From: Actibacterium naphthalenivorans
GTDB lineage: Bacteria > Pseudomonadota > Alphaproteobacteria > Rhodobacterales > Rhodobacteraceae
Length of the DNA: 64,000 bases
Assembly (NCBI RefSeq): GCF_014196965.1
Contig: NZ_JACIEQ010000006.1
Coordinates: 1-64,000 of the forward strand
Reading direction: 5' to 3'
Shown: positions 45,290-54,927 of the stretch, one piece after another
How positions within the stretch are numbered: the stretch's first letter is position 1
How the letters are laid out: every line of letters begins with the position of its first letter
Program-made: the position numbers and the translations under genes
The notes under the pieces: model-generated
What the model was told of the DNA's origin: nothing
The model's input: only the letters and a program-made list of their open reading frames with translations
Database searches by the model: none

Positions 45290-46123
45290 TCAGCGGCGGG
45301 TCGGGCGACCGTCGGGCAGGGTGATACGCGCCACCTGTTCGGCGATCGGCGCCACCGAAAGCGGATGGGTCTCAGAGCTGTGATCAGCCGGGTCGCCTAT
45401 ATCCTGCCACACCCCGTTCTTGTAGATTTCCAGCGCCGAGAAATTGGCCTTGTAGCCCATCTTCGGGCTGCCCGGCACCCAGTAGCCCAGATAGACATAA
45501 GGCAGCCCCGCGGCGCGCGCGATCTCCAGATGGTCGAGGATGACATAGGTGCCAAGGCTGCGCGCCGCCATCTCCGGATCGTAGAAGGAATAGACCATCG
45601 ACAGCCCGTCTTCCAGCACATCGGTCAGGCAGACGGCCGCCAGCGTGGTGGTTCCGTCCTCCGGGTCGGGGCGGCTGTATTCGACGACGCGGGAGCGGAC
45701 CGAGGTTTCCTCGACCATCGCGGCGAATTCGAAGATATCCATGTCGGCCATGCCGCCATCGGCATGGCGGTTCTCCAGATAGCGGCGGAACAGGGCGTAT
45801 TGCGCCTCGGTGGCCCAGGGCGACGTGCGCGCCCGCGTCAGTTCGGCATTGCGCCGCAGCGTCTTGCGCTGGCTGCGGGTCGGGGTGAAATCCTTCACCC
45901 GGATGCGGGCCGACAGGCAGGCGTTGCAATCGGCGCAGGAAGGGCGGTAAAGCACGTTCTGCGAGCGGCGGAACCCCTGCTTGCTGAGCGTGTTGTTCAG
46001 CTTTTCGGCATGTTCGCCCTGCAGCGCCGTGAACAGCTTACGCTCCATCCGCCCCGCCAGATAAGGGCAGGGTTGCGGAGCCGTCACATAGAACTGGGGC
46101 GCGATGGGCAGCGTGTGGCGCAT
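45290..46123 (-). CDS. bpt: aspartate/glutamate leucyltransferase (Bpt, ATE-type)
   Basis: 277 aa. It belongs to the arginyl-tRNA-protein transferase fold: an N-terminal Cys-rich segment PCPYL...[12 protein letters not shown], and a C-terminal GNAT-like part with YFYDP-type [20 protein letters not shown] and [18 protein letters not shown]. The bacterial Bpt group adds Leu to N-terminal Asp/Glu, marking proteins for ClpS-ClpAP (N-degron pathway). The length is normal. Confidence 0.92.
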   Translation of the reverse strand: MRHTLPIAPQFYVTAPQPCPYLAGRMERKLFTALQGEHAEKLNNTLSKQGFRRSQNVLYRPSCADCNACLSARIRVKDFTPTRSQRKTLRRNAELTRARTSPWATEAQYALFRRYLENRHADGGMADMDIFEFAAMVEETSVRSRVVEYSRPDPEDGTTTLAAVCLTDVLEDGLSMVYSFYDPEMAARSLGTYVILDHLEIARAAGLPYVYLGYWVPGSPKMGYKANFSALEIYKNGVWQDIGDPADHSSETHPLSVAPIAEQVARITLPDGRPTRR

Positions 46124-46192
46124 GGGGTCAGCGTTGTTTTCTCGTTACATTCAACGCTAGCAAAGCTATCCGGGCGCGCCAAGGGGTTTAGC

Positions 46193-46642
46193 TCAGCTCG
46201 CGGCGGCGCGGTTGATGGCGGCGGTGCCCAGCAGCAGGTCATGCAACGCCTGCCGGCGCGGGCCGGTCAGCATCAGGATGATCGAGGCCGCCTGCGGCAG
46301 CAGGAACGAGAAGAAGACCGAGAACAGCAGCGTGTGCATCGCCGCGGTCACCACATCGAATCGCTGACCATTGGCACGGCGAAATTCGATGGCCACAAGG
46401 CGCATGCCCAGGGTGGCCGATCCGCCGGCCAGTGTCACGGTCCGATAGACAAACCCGATGACCGTGGCCAGAAGCGGGAAATAGAACAGCCCGGTAAAGG
46501 CGGTGAAGGGCAGCACCAGCACCGTCAGAAGCAGGATCAGCAGGGTGTCGATGACCCATGCGATCAGCCGTTTGACGGGCACATCGGCATAGAAGTCTTC
46601 GTGAAGGTCCGGGTCGGGGAGACCCCAGAATATATCGCTCAT
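46193..46642 (-). CDS. RDD family membrane protein
   Basis: 149 aa with three hydrophobic helices (about residues 24-48, 52-72, 100-125). It carries the RDD-domain pattern: VKRLIAWVIDTLLI, GGSATLGMRLVAIEF and a late QALHDLLLGT. RDD proteins are small inner-membrane proteins of mostly unknown function. It lies between bpt and a DUF2852 gene on the same strand. Confidence 0.85.
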   Translation of the reverse strand: MSDIFWGLPDPDLHEDFYADVPVKRLIAWVIDTLLILLLTVLVLPFTAFTGLFYFPLLATVIGFVYRTVTLAGGSATLGMRLVAIEFRRANGQRFDVVTAAMHTLLFSVFFSFLLPQAASIILMLTGPRRQALHDLLLGTAAINRAAAS

Positions 46643-46677
46643 GGGTCCTAACTAGGGATGCGAAGGGCAAAGGGGAA

Positions 46678-46706
46678 GGGCGCCCCGGCTCTCGGGGCGC
46701 CCTTTC
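46678..46706. terminator. terminator between DUF2852 and RDD genes
   Basis: 9-bp perfect stem GGGCGCCCC / GGGGCGCCC with a 7-nt loop. The minus-strand transcript from the DUF2852 gene meets it 7 bp after its stop and then TTCCCCTTT. Confidence 0.65.
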
Positions 46707-46712
46707 TGGGCG

Positions 46713-47111
46713 TCAGGCCTCGACCGGATCGCCGCTGCCTGTCTCGCGCGCCTTGCGGGCACGCTCGTCCATGAACTGGTCGAATTCGGACTTGTCCTTG
46801 GCTTCGCGCAGGCGCTTGAGGAAAGCCTCGAAATTCTCCTGTTCTTCCTCGAGCCGGCGCAGGGTTTCGGATTTATAGGCGTCGAACGCCGTGTTGCCCG
46901 AGGATTGAAACCCATGGGCGCGGGCGTGGAAATGTTTGCGTTTGTTGCAGCCTTTGAACATGCGTTTGCTCCAGATCATATAGGCAAGAAGGGCAAGGCC
47001 CACGGGCCAGAAGAAAATGAAACCGAGGACCATAGCCGCGATCCAGGCGCCTTTACCGCGCTGATCGAGCCAGTTCTCGGCTTGTGAGGGCCAGGTGGCG
47101 ACGGAACTCAT
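46713..47111 (-). CDS. DUF2852 family protein
   Basis: 132 aa. One transmembrane helix (about residues 22-45) with the family-specific KGAWIAAMVLGFIFFWPVGL region (read as KGAWIAAMVL and GFIFFWPVGL), then a basic stretch and a charged C-terminal helix (LRRLEEEQENFEAFLKRLR), predicted coiled coil facing the cytoplasm. DUF2852 is confined mainly to alphaproteobacteria and has no known function. Confidence 0.85.
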   Translation of the reverse strand: MSSVATWPSQAENWLDQRGKGAWIAAMVLGFIFFWPVGLALLAYMIWSKRMFKGCNKRKHFHARAHGFQSSGNTAFDAYKSETLRRLEEEQENFEAFLKRLREAKDKSEFDQFMDERARKARETGSGDPVEA

Positions 47112-47222
47112 GTGTAACTCCTTGGGTCAGAGGTGAATGTGAATGCCTTTCACATCCTCAAGATTGGGTCTTCACCCCCGCTGGTCAAGACTTGATGTGA
47201 ATGATTTTTACATTAATCTGTT

Positions 47223-47690
47223 TTATGTAGTAAAATCATGTTGTTGCGCGGCGCTTATGCGCCGAAGATCGGCCGGAGAGACGGGGAAGATATGGCGCGG
47301 CGTGCCCGCTGCGGCCCAGATGACGTCGAATTCCGTCAGGCGCGGGTCCAGAAAGGCGCGGATCGGATTGAGGTGCCCCACGGGCGCGACGCCGCCGATG
47401 GCAAAGCCCGTCTGCGCCCGGATCAGCGCGGCATCGGCCTTGCCCAGCGGCTCACCCGCCAGCGCGGTGGCCTTGTCGGCGCAGACGGTATTGCCGCCCG
47501 CCGTCAGAAACAGGATCGCGCTGCCGCTCTGCACGCCGCGAAAGATGATGGATTTGGCGATCTGGTCGATGTGGCACCCGGCCGCTGCCGCCGCTTCGGC
47601 GGCGGTGCGGGCCTGACCGACCTCCAGCACCTTGGCGTCGATTCCCGCGGCCTCCAGCGCGGCCGTCACCCGTTTCAGGCTCTTGCTCAT
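47223..47690 (-). CDS. YbaK/ProX-domain aminoacyl-tRNA deacylase-like protein
   Basis: 155 aa from ATG 47690-47688; longer minus-strand frames here overlap glnE and are shadows. The YbaK fold shows AKSIIFRG with the conserved Lys, GGNTVCADKA, GFAIGGVAPVGHL and a late VIWAAAGTPRHIFPVSP. Family members clear mischarged Cys-tRNA-Pro, Ala-tRNA-Pro or similar. It diverges from glnE with a 93-bp spacer. Confidence 0.88.
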   Translation of the reverse strand: MSKSLKRVTAALEAAGIDAKVLEVGQARTAAEAAAAAGCHIDQIAKSIIFRGVQSGSAILFLTAGGNTVCADKATALAGEPLGKADAALIRAQTGFAIGGVAPVGHLNPIRAFLDPRLTEFDVIWAAAGTPRHIFPVSPADLRRISAAQQHDFTT

Positions 47691-47783
47691 CGTCGCCTCC
47701 ATCGTCCGGCCCGAGTATCGGCATGGTGCCCAGGGCCCGCAACCCCCGTTGACCTGCCCGGCGCGGCGCGGCATCAGTTGGTG

Positions 47784-50588
47784 ATGAGTTTCGCGCGCCG
47801 TATCACCCGTCAGCCCATCGCCTTCGACCCCGATCGCGGCGCCGAGGTGCTTGGCCGTTTCGCCGGCCAGCCCCCCGAGATTCGCGCGCTTCTGGCGGGC
47901 ACGGCCGGCTGCAGCCCCTATCTGAAAGGCCTGATGGAGTGCGAGGCCGACTGGCTCGAGTCCGCGCTTGCCGGTGCGCCGGAAGTGGCCATCGACGGCC
48001 TCCTTTCGGATGTGCGGGCGCTGGCGCTGGCCGATCTGAAACCGGGGATGCGGGTGGCCAAGCGCCGCGCCGCGCTGCTGATCGCGCTGGCCGATCTGGG
48101 GGGCGTCTGGCCGCTGGAAAGCGTCACCGGGCGGCTGACGGACCTTGCCGATATCTGCGTCGATACCGCGCTCAACCGGCTTGTGGGCGCAGAGATCGCC
48201 CGCGGCAAATTGCCCGGTGCTACAGAGGCGGATGTGGAAACCGCGGGCGGCATGGTCGCGCTGGCCATGGGCAAACAGGGCGCGCATGAGCTGAATTATT
48301 CATCGGACATCGACCTGATCTGCCTGTTCGATCAGGACCGATTCGCGCCGGATGATTATCACGACGCCCGTGCCTGTTTCATCCGCGTCACGCGGCGGCT
48401 GACGGGCCTTCTGTCGGACCAGACCGGCGATGGCTATGTGTTCCGCACGGATCTGCGGCTGCGCCCGGATGCCAGCGTCACGCCGGTCTGCCTGGCGATG
48501 GAGGCGGCGGAACGGTACTACGAAAGCCTCGGCCGCACGTGGGAGCGGGCGGCGCATATCAAGGCGCGGCCCTGCGCCGGTGATCTTCGCGCGGGCTGGG
48601 CCTATCTGGAACGGCTGCGGCCCTTTGTCTGGCGTCGGCATCTGGATTTCGCCGCCATACAGGATGCGCATGACATGCGCCTGCGCATCCGCGCGCACAA
48701 GGGGCTGCACGGGGGGCCGGATGGCGCGATCTGCCTGGAAGGCCACGACATGAAGCTGGGGCAGGGCGGCATCCGCGAGATCGAATTCTTCACCCAGACC
48801 CGCCAGATCATCGCCGGCGGGCGCGATCCCGATCTGCGTGTACGCGGCACGGTCGAAGGGCTGGCGCGGCTGACCGCGAAGGGCTGGGTGCCCGAGGATG
48901 TGGCCGGGGTGCTGACCGACAATTACCGCCATCACCGCGAGGTCGAGCATCGCTTGCAGATGGTCGGCGACGCGCAGACCCACGCGCTGCCCAACAACCC
49001 CGAGGGCTTCGACCGTATCGCGCGCTTCATGGGGCAGGGCGATACCGCCGCCTTTCGCGCCGGGCTGACCGCAAGGCTGACCCGCGTGGCCGAACTGACG
49101 GAGGGGTTCTTTGCCCCGGCCCCGGCCGAAGAGGCGCCCGTTGCGCTGAGCGACAAGTCCGCCGCGATCATGGAACGCTGGCCGACCTATCCCGCGCTGC
49201 GATCGCAGCGCGCGGTCGAGATTTTCGCGCGGCTGAAGCCCGATATCCTGAAGCGGCTGCAAAAGGCCGGCCGCCCGGACGAGGCATTGGCCGCCTTCGA
49301 CGGGTTCCTGTCGGGCCTGCCTGCCGGGGTGCAGCTTTTCTCGCTGTTCAAGTCGAACCCGCAACTGATCGACCTGATCGTCGATATCGCCGCCACCGCG
49401 CCGGAACTGGCCCGCTACCTGTCGCATAATGCCGATGTGCTGGATGCGGTGATCGGCGGTGATTTCTTCGCCGACTGGCCGGGCAGGGCGGCGCTGCAGG
49501 CCCAGCTGGGCGCGCGTCTGGCGGAGGCCGATGATTATGAAACCCAGCTCGACGCCGCCCGCCGCTGGGCGCGCGAATGGCATTTCCGCATCGGCGTGCA
49601 TCTGCTGCGCGGGCTGACCGAGCCCGACGAGGCCAGCGCCCAATATGCCGATCTGGGCGGGGCGGTCGTGGCCGCGCTCTGGGCGCCCGTGGTGGCCGCG
49701 TTTTCGCAAAAGCATGGCGCACCGCCGGGCAAGGGCGCGGCGGTGCTGGGCATGGGCTCGCTGGGGGCCGAGCGGCTCAACGCGCGCTCGGATCTGGATC
49801 TGATCGTGATCTATGACGCGGACGGGGTGGAAACGTCCGACGGGCGCAGGCCGCTGGCGGCGCGGGCCTATTACGCCCGGCTGACCCAGGCGCTGGTCAC
49901 CGCGCTGAGCGCGCCGATGGCGGGCGGCAAGCTTTATGATGTCGATATGCGGCTGCGCCCGTCGGGGCGGCAGGGGCCGGTGGCGACCTCGTTTCAGGCC
50001 TTTTGCGACTATCAGCGCAACGAGGCCTGGACATGGGAGCATCTGGCCCTGACCCGCGCCCGGCCGGTGGCCGGCGCCCCCGCGCTCGGCGAGCGGGTCG
50101 AGGTGTTCCGGCGCGCCTTGCTGAAGGAAAAGGCCGACCCCGCGAAGATCGCCAAAGCGGTGCAGGACATGCGCGCCCGTCTGGCCGATGCCAAGCCCGC
50201 CAAGGGGATCTGGGATGGCCGTCTGGGGCCGGGGCGCGGGCAGGACATAGAAATGCTGGCCTCGGCCGCGGCGCTTGTCGCCGGCAGCCCCGAAACCCAG
50301 GTGCCGCTGCAGATGCGGGCGGGGGTCGAGGCCGGCTGGCTGCGCGAGGCCGAGGCCGGCGCGCTGATCGCGGCCTACGACCTCTTTCGCCGGGTTCAGG
50401 TCGCCGCGAAGCTGTTGAGCGACAGGCCGGTGGTGCCCGAAGACCTGGGCGCGGGGGGCTGTGATTTCTTCCTTCGCGCGACCGGGGCCGACAGCGCCGG
50501 GGCGCTGGCGCTGCGGCTGGAACAGGTGCAAGCCGAGACAGAGAAAACCATCGAAGCGGTGCTGAGCCGCGGAAAGGCGGGAACATGA
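47784..50588 (+). CDS. glnE: bifunctional glutamine synthetase adenylyltransferase/adenylyl-removing enzyme
   Basis: 934 aa from ATG 47784 (MSFARRITRQPIAFD); a longer in-frame stretch upstream is antisense to the YbaK gene. Two nucleotidyltransferase domains are visible: N-terminal deadenylylase AMGKQGAHELNYSSDIDL (about residues 158-175) and C-terminal adenylylase GMGSLGAERLNARSDLDLIV (about 655-674), each followed by a GlnD-UR-type domain. It tunes glutamine synthetase to nitrogen status through PII. The length is normal for alphaproteobacteria. Confidence 0.95.
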   Translation: MSFARRITRQPIAFDPDRGAEVLGRFAGQPPEIRALLAGTAGCSPYLKGLMECEADWLESALAGAPEVAIDGLLSDVRALALADLKPGMRVAKRRAALLIALADLGGVWPLESVTGRLTDLADICVDTALNRLVGAEIARGKLPGATEADVETAGGMVALAMGKQGAHELNYSSDIDLICLFDQDRFAPDDYHDARACFIRVTRRLTGLLSDQTGDGYVFRTDLRLRPDASVTPVCLAMEAAERYYESLGRTWERAAHIKARPCAGDLRAGWAYLERLRPFVWRRHLDFAAIQDAHDMRLRIRAHKGLHGGPDGAICLEGHDMKLGQGGIREIEFFTQTRQIIAGGRDPDLRVRGTVEGLARLTAKGWVPEDVAGVLTDNYRHHREVEHRLQMVGDAQTHALPNNPEGFDRIARFMGQGDTAAFRAGLTARLTRVAELTEGFFAPAPAEEAPVALSDKSAAIMERWPTYPALRSQRAVEIFARLKPDILKRLQKAGRPDEALAAFDGFLSGLPAGVQLFSLFKSNPQLIDLIVDIAATAPELARYLSHNADVLDAVIGGDFFADWPGRAALQAQLGARLAEADDYETQLDAARRWAREWHFRIGVHLLRGLTEPDEASAQYADLGGAVVAALWAPVVAAFSQKHGAPPGKGAAVLGMGSLGAERLNARSDLDLIVIYDADGVETSDGRRPLAARAYYARLTQALVTALSAPMAGGKLYDVDMRLRPSGRQGPVATSFQAFCDYQRNEAWTWEHLALTRARPVAGAPALGERVEVFRRALLKEKADPAKIAKAVQDMRARLADAKPAKGIWDGRLGPGRGQDIEMLASAAALVAGSPETQVPLQMRAGVEAGWLREAEAGALIAAYDLFRRVQVAAKLLSDRPVVPEDLGAGGCDFFLRATGADSAGALALRLEQVQAETEKTIEAVLSRGKAGT

Positions 50589-50848
50589 CCGGGGATGAGG
50601 CGGACCCGACGGGGCTGATCCGCGAAGCCTATCGGATCGAGGGGATCACACCGGCCGATTGCCGGACGATCTTTCTGGACTGGGCGCTCGGCGCGCCGGC
50701 GGACATGCGCGCGCCGCTCGAGACATTGTTGATGCTTTACGGGGCCGACGCGCCCGAGCATCCGATGACAGACGTGCTGCGCGCCGCGCTGGCCAGCCCG
50801 CCGGCGCCGCGGCGCCGGGGCGGCTATGCGGGGCGACGCAAGGCGTGA
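50585..50848 (+). CDS. small conserved-looking protein coupled to glnE
   Basis: 87 aa; ATG overlaps the glnE stop by 4 bp. It is acidic and helical at the N-terminus (about residues 8-70), with a basic Arg-rich tail (RRRGGYAGRRKA). I do not recognise a family. Tight coupling to glnE and coding-style third-position GC support a real gene. It converges with eda with a 2-bp gap. Confidence 0.7.
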   Translation: MTGDEADPTGLIREAYRIEGITPADCRTIFLDWALGAPADMRAPLETLLMLYGADAPEHPMTDVLRAALASPPAPRRRGGYAGRRKA

Positions 50849-50850
50849 TC

Positions 50851-51495
50851 TCAGGCGGTGACGAGTGCCGCCGCCTGCGCCGCCAGCGCGGTGATCGCAT
50901 CCCAGTCGCCACGCTCCATCAGCTCTTTCGGCGCGACCCAGGAACCGCCGACGCAGACCGTGTTGGGCAGTGACAGATAGCTCGGCGCATTGGCGAGGCT
51001 GATCCCGCCGGTGGGGCAGAACCGCACCTGCGGCAGCGGCGCGGCCAGCGCCCTGAGCAATTTCGCCCCGCCTGCGGCCTCGGCCGGAAAGAATTTCTGC
51101 ACCCTGTAGCCGCGTTCGAGCAGCCGCATCGCCTCTGTCGCGGTGGCGGCGCCGGGCAGTATCGGCAGCGCCGCTGCTTCGCAGGCGCCGAGCAACCGGT
51201 CGGTGGCGCCCGGCGACACGCCGAACAGCGCCCCGGCCGCGACGGCCGCGTCGACATCGGCCGGGGTCAGCAGCGTTCCGGCGCCGACGATGCCGCCCGG
51301 CACCTGCGCCATCTCGCGGATCGCATCCAGCGCGGCGGGGGTGCGCAGCGTGACCTCGAGCACCGGCAGGCCGCCGGCCACCAGCGCCTCGGCCAGCGGG
51401 CGGGCGTGGGCGGCGTTCTCGATCACCAGCACCGGGATGACCGGTGCGAGCTGGCAGAGTTCCATCGTCTTTTCACTGGCCGCGGCGGGGGTCAT
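50851..51495 (-). CDS. eda: 2-dehydro-3-deoxy-phosphogluconate aldolase (KDPG/KHG aldolase)
   Basis: 214 aa from ATG 51495-51493, with GAGGA upstream. Class I aldolase of the Entner-Doudoroff pathway that splits KDPG to pyruvate and glyceraldehyde-3-phosphate. Seen: the catalytic Glu region LEVTLRTPAALDAI, IVGAGTLLTPADV, the Schiff-base Lys in VQKFFPAEAAGG, and CPTGGISLANA (phosphate site). No edd gene is adjacent. Confidence 0.94.
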   Translation of the reverse strand: MTPAAASEKTMELCQLAPVIPVLVIENAAHARPLAEALVAGGLPVLEVTLRTPAALDAIREMAQVPGGIVGAGTLLTPADVDAAVAAGALFGVSPGATDRLLGACEAAALPILPGAATATEAMRLLERGYRVQKFFPAEAAGGAKLLRALAAPLPQVRFCPTGGISLANAPSYLSLPNTVCVGGSWVAPKELMERGDWDAITALAAQAAALVTA

Positions 51496-51570
51496 GGGGC
51501 TGTCCTCGGGTTGGGGTACTGAGGCTATAGGTAGCCTGCCGTCGCGCCTGTCGGAAGGGGGTCTGGATTT

Positions 51571-51606
51571 TATGCCTCCGGCGGGGATATTTTCGGAAAG
51601 ATGAAG
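51571..51606 (+). repeat. dispersed intergenic repeat, copy 1
   Basis: ATGCCTCCGGCGGGGATATT followed by TTCGGAAAGATGAAG, between eda and the TspO-like gene. Near-identical to the copy at 58703-58743. It lies in the spacer, not in a gene. Confidence 0.7.
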
Positions 51607-51610
51607 GGGA

Positions 51611-52300
51611 TCAGCGGCGACACCAGGTGAGTGCGCCGGCCGCGAGGGCGCAGGCCCCGGCCAGCAGGGCCACCGGGGTGTTCTGCCCGGCATTGGCCAC
51701 CGCCACGCCGACCAGCGCCCAGAGCAGCGCCAGACCGTATTCCGGGGCGCGGGTGCGCATCAGCGCGCCGGTGCCCGACGCGCCCAGCAGTGCGATGACG
51801 GCCCAGCCGGTTTCTCCCGGCCCGATGCCGTATCCCGCCCCGACCAGGGCCACCGATACCCAGGTGGCCGCCGTCAGCCAACCCGCGTAGAGCGCCACCG
51901 GCGCCTGCAGCAGCCAGCGGTCACGCTGAGGGGTACGGCTGAGCGCCACCAGCGCGGTGACCAGCATCCAGATGATCAGGGCGGTGGCCCAGACCGGGCT
52001 GAGCTTTGCCACTCCGATCCATGCCGCGCCGGGTGCGAGCGACAGGATCAGCGGCAGGCGGGTTTCCTCCCACGCCGCGTCCTTGGCGCGCAGAAAGAGG
52101 CCGGCGCCGGCCGAGACGAGCAGCCACAGGTAGATCACCCCCCAGATCGCGAAGGCGTATCCGGCGGGCTGGGCCGGCGGGCCATCCTGCGGCACCGGGA
52201 ACTGCGCCGGATCGAACCCGCCGAACCCGCCCTGCAGCAATGGCGAGAGCACGAAGAACAGCGTTGCGCAGAAGGTGAGGACGGCCTTGATCGGATCCAT
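51611..52300 (-). CDS. TspO/MBR-like tryptophan-rich membrane protein
   Basis: 229 aa with about six hydrophobic segments. The N-terminal part (PAGYAFAIWGVIYLWLLV) matches the pattern of the TspO/MBR-related proteins that bind tetrapyrroles, but this is the longer variant with extra helices. It could transport or sense a tetrapyrrole; that is inference. Its start shares a base with the serS stop, so it is translated in coupling with serS. Confidence 0.7.
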   Translation of the reverse strand: MDPIKAVLTFCATLFFVLSPLLQGGFGGFDPAQFPVPQDGPPAQPAGYAFAIWGVIYLWLLVSAGAGLFLRAKDAAWEETRLPLILSLAPGAAWIGVAKLSPVWATALIIWMLVTALVALSRTPQRDRWLLQAPVALYAGWLTAATWVSVALVGAGYGIGPGETGWAVIALLGASGTGALMRTRAPEYGLALLWALVGVAVANAGQNTPVALLAGACALAAGALTWCRR

Positions 52301-53592
52301 CAGGCCAGCTCTCCCTGCGGGGTGATGCGCGTCTTGCCCCGCAGCCAGGGGTGCAGCGCGTCGGGCAGGGTGACCGAGCCGTCTTCCTGCTGCCCGTTCT
52401 CGAGCACCGCGATCAGGCAGCGCCCGACCGCAAGGCCCGAGCCGTTGAGCGTGTGCAGGAATTCCGGCTTGCCGCCGCCCGCGGGTTTGAACCGCGCGTT
52501 CATCCGGCGGGCCTGAAAATCGCCGCAGGTGGAAACCGAGCTGATCTCGCGGTAGCAGTTCTGGCCCGGCAGCCAGACCTCGATGTCATGGGTGCGGCGC
52601 GCGCCGAAGCCGATGTCGCCGGTGCACAGCACCACGGTGCGGTAGGGAAGGTTCAGTTTTTCAAGGATCATTTCGGCGCAGCGCGTCATCCGGGCGTGCT
52701 CGGCATCACTCTCGCCGGGTTTTGTCACGCTGACCATCTCGACCTTTTCGAACTGGTGCTGGCGCAGCATCCCGGCGGTATCGCGGCCGGCGCTGCCAGC
52801 TTCGGAGCGGAAGCACTGGGTGTGGGCCACGTAGCGGCGCGGCAGGTAGCTTTCCTCGATCGTCATGCCGTTGACGATGTTGGTCAGCGTCACCTCGGCG
52901 GTGGGGATCAGCCACCAGCCGTTCGTTGTCTGATAACTGTCTTCGCCGAATTTCGGCAGTTGCCCGGTGCCATACATCATCTCTTCGCGCACCAGCACCG
53001 GGGTGATGGTTTCGGTCAGGGCGTTTTCCTCGGTATGAGTGTCCAGCATGAACTGCGCCAGCGCGCGGTGCACCCGCGCCACCGCGCCCGACAGCAGCAC
53101 GAAACGCGCGCCCGAAAGCTTGGCGGCGGTTTCGAAATCCATGCCGTCCTGCACGGCGGGCAGGTCGTAATGCTCTTTCGGGGTGAAGGCGAAGTTGCGC
53201 GGGTTGCCCCAGCGGCGGATCTCGACATTGCCGCTTTCGTCGGCGCCGTCGGGGATATCGTCGGCGGGCAGGTTGGGGATGGTCATCAGCAGATCGGTGA
53301 GGGCGGCGTCATCCAGGCTTGCGGCCTGTTTCAGCTCTGCGATCTCGGCCTTCTTGCTGGCCACCAGCGCGCGCAGCCGTTCAAACCCGGCCTCGTCGCC
53401 GCTGGCCTTGGCCTTGCCGACCTCCTTGGAGGCCTTGTTCTGTTCGGCCTGCGCGGTTTCGGCGGCCAGGATCTTGGCCCGGCGGGCTTCGTCGAGCGCC
53501 AGGATTGCCGAAGACACCGGTGCGGCCCCGCGGCGGGAGAGGGCCGCGTCGAAGGCGGCGGGGTTCTCGCGGATGGTTTTGATGTCGTGCAT
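52300..53592 (-). CDS. serS: serine--tRNA ligase
   Basis: 430 aa class II synthetase. An N-terminal coiled-coil arm (about residues 30-100) holds tRNA-Ser. The catalytic core has motif 2 [19 protein letters not shown] and motif 3 [16 protein letters not shown]. The length is standard. It charges tRNA-Ser and tRNA-Sec. Its stop overlaps the start of the TspO-like gene by one base. Confidence 0.96.
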   Translation of the reverse strand: MHDIKTIRENPAAFDAALSRRGAAPVSSAILALDEARRAKILAAETAQAEQNKASKEVGKAKASGDEAGFERLRALVASKKAEIAELKQAASLDDAALTDLLMTIPNLPADDIPDGADESGNVEIRRWGNPRNFAFTPKEHYDLPAVQDGMDFETAAKLSGARFVLLSGAVARVHRALAQFMLDTHTEENALTETITPVLVREEMMYGTGQLPKFGEDSYQTTNGWWLIPTAEVTLTNIVNGMTIEESYLPRRYVAHTQCFRSEAGSAGRDTAGMLRQHQFEKVEMVSVTKPGESDAEHARMTRCAEMILEKLNLPYRTVVLCTGDIGFGARRTHDIEVWLPGQNCYREISSVSTCGDFQARRMNARFKPAGGGKPEFLHTLNGSGLAVGRCLIAVLENGQQEDGSVTLPDALHPWLRGKTRITPQGELA

Positions 53593-53672
53593 TTCGGTGT
53601 CCTCGGTTGGCGCGGTCCTGGCGCCTCATATGCCCGATGACCAGAGCGTTTTAAACCATGAAATCGCCGCAC

Positions 53673-54410
53673 CTATCCGCCGCGCCTGATGCGTGCCGCG
53701 ATCGCCCCGGCCGGCAGCACCGCGACCGCGCGCAGCATCGGGTGGCTGCCCGCGCTGGCCGAGACCACCGCGACCACGTACCAGCCGTCGGGCAGCCGGG
53801 TCAGCACCGGCGCGCCGGAATTGCCGGTGACCACCGCGCAGCTCAGCCCGATGACATCGGGGCGCCGCGCGGTCAGGGTGCAATCGTCATGGCCCGACAG
53901 CAGGCCGGGGGTATCGCCGCGATAGCCGACGATGGCGAAAGGAGGCGCGGCGAAGGCCAGCGGCACCAGCGGCAGGGGCGTGGCGATCTCTGGCGGGAAG
54001 GGGGCGGCGAGGCGCAGCAGCGCGATGTCGTCGGGGGCGCCGGCGCGGGCCGGGCCGGAAAAGCCTTCGGGCAGGATCACCTCGGCGCCGATGCGGTGGG
54101 GCAGATAGCGCTCGGCATGGCCGCTGGCGATGAAGTGCAGCCGGTAGGCCGGGACCGGCGCGCCGCTGCCGGGCGCGGTCACGCAATGGGCCGCCGTCAG
54201 CACCAGGTCGGGCGCGACCAGCGTGGCGGTGCAGGTGTTGGGGTTGTCGGGGCTGTAGCGGGTCAGCCGGCCGATGGCGTGCCAGGCGGTCTGCTCGGCC
54301 TCGGGCAGCGGCGCGGGCGGCAGCGCGGGATCGGCCAGCGCCGAACCGGCCAGCGACAGGCAGAACGCCGTGGCAAGGCGCCGCGCGCGTGGTTTCGGCA
54401 CTTGTGGCAT
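53673..54410 (-). CDS. secreted trypsin-like serine protease
   Basis: 245 aa. A signal peptide (about residues 1-26, ending ALA-D) leads to a chymotrypsin-fold domain with a complete triad: His in LTAAHCV, Asp in DDIALL and Ser in GNSGAPV. A Cys pair (TCTATL and AHC) may form the usual disulfide. It is probably periplasmic or secreted; the substrate is unknown. The single-domain form lacks a PDZ, so it is not DegP. Confidence 0.88.
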   Translation of the reverse strand: MPQVPKPRARRLATAFCLSLAGSALADPALPPAPLPEAEQTAWHAIGRLTRYSPDNPNTCTATLVAPDLVLTAAHCVTAPGSGAPVPAYRLHFIASGHAERYLPHRIGAEVILPEGFSGPARAGAPDDIALLRLAAPFPPEIATPLPLVPLAFAAPPFAIVGYRGDTPGLLSGHDDCTLTARRPDVIGLSCAVVTGNSGAPVLTRLPDGWYVVAVVSASAGSHPMLRAVAVLPAGAIAARIRRGG

Positions 54411-54589
54411 TTCGGCGATCCCCCGAATTGACGGGCCGGGCGTAGCTTCCCATATGCCTCAGGCGGGGGCCGGTTTGAACCGTGAAAACGACGCGTCCGC
54501 ATCGCCTTGCCAAGCCACCGGGGCACGGCTAGGGTGCGCGCCATTCCGACAGGGCGGGAAACCGCCGCACATCACACGGGGACATACAC

Positions 54590-54916
54590 ATGTTTGCAAC
54601 GCCTGCTTTCGCTCAGGCCGCCGGGGGCGCCGGGAGCGCGTTCACCAGCTTCGTTCCGCTTATCCTGATCTTCGCGATCATGTATTTCCTGTTGATCCGT
54701 CCGCAGCAGAAGAAGGTCAAAGAGCATCGCGCCATGGTCGAGGGCCTGCGCCGGGGCGACCAGATCGTCACCCAGGGCGGGCTGATCGGCAAGGTTCTGA
54801 AGGTCAAGGAAAATGACGAGGTCGAGGTTGAACTGGGCGAAGGCGTGAAGGTGCGTGTCGTGCGGTCGACCATCGCCACCGTACTGTCCAAGACCGAACC
54901 CGCAGAAAAAGCCTGA
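54590..54916 (+). CDS. yajC: Sec translocon accessory subunit YajC
   Basis: 108 aa. One transmembrane helix (about residues 18-38, LILIFAIMYFLLIRPQQKK pattern) followed by a cytoplasmic domain with the hallmark RPQQKK, GDQIVTQGGLIGKV and VRVVRSTIATVL. It forms the SecDF-YajC complex with the next two genes, separated by 11 bp from secD. Confidence 0.95.
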   Translation: MFATPAFAQAAGGAGSAFTSFVPLILIFAIMYFLLIRPQQKKVKEHRAMVEGLRRGDQIVTQGGLIGKVLKVKENDEVEVELGEGVKVRVVRSTIATVLSKTEPAEKA

Positions 54917-54927
54917 GTTGACGCTCC

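Noticed and set aside
47238-47783. Upstream in-frame extension of glnE
   Set aside because: It is antisense to the YbaK gene and lacks GlnE-like sequence; ATG 47784 begins the recognisable protein.
47223-48287. Long minus-strand frame across the glnE 5' region
   Set aside because: Only its last 155 codons (from 47690) are the YbaK gene; the rest is antisense to glnE and has no family signal.
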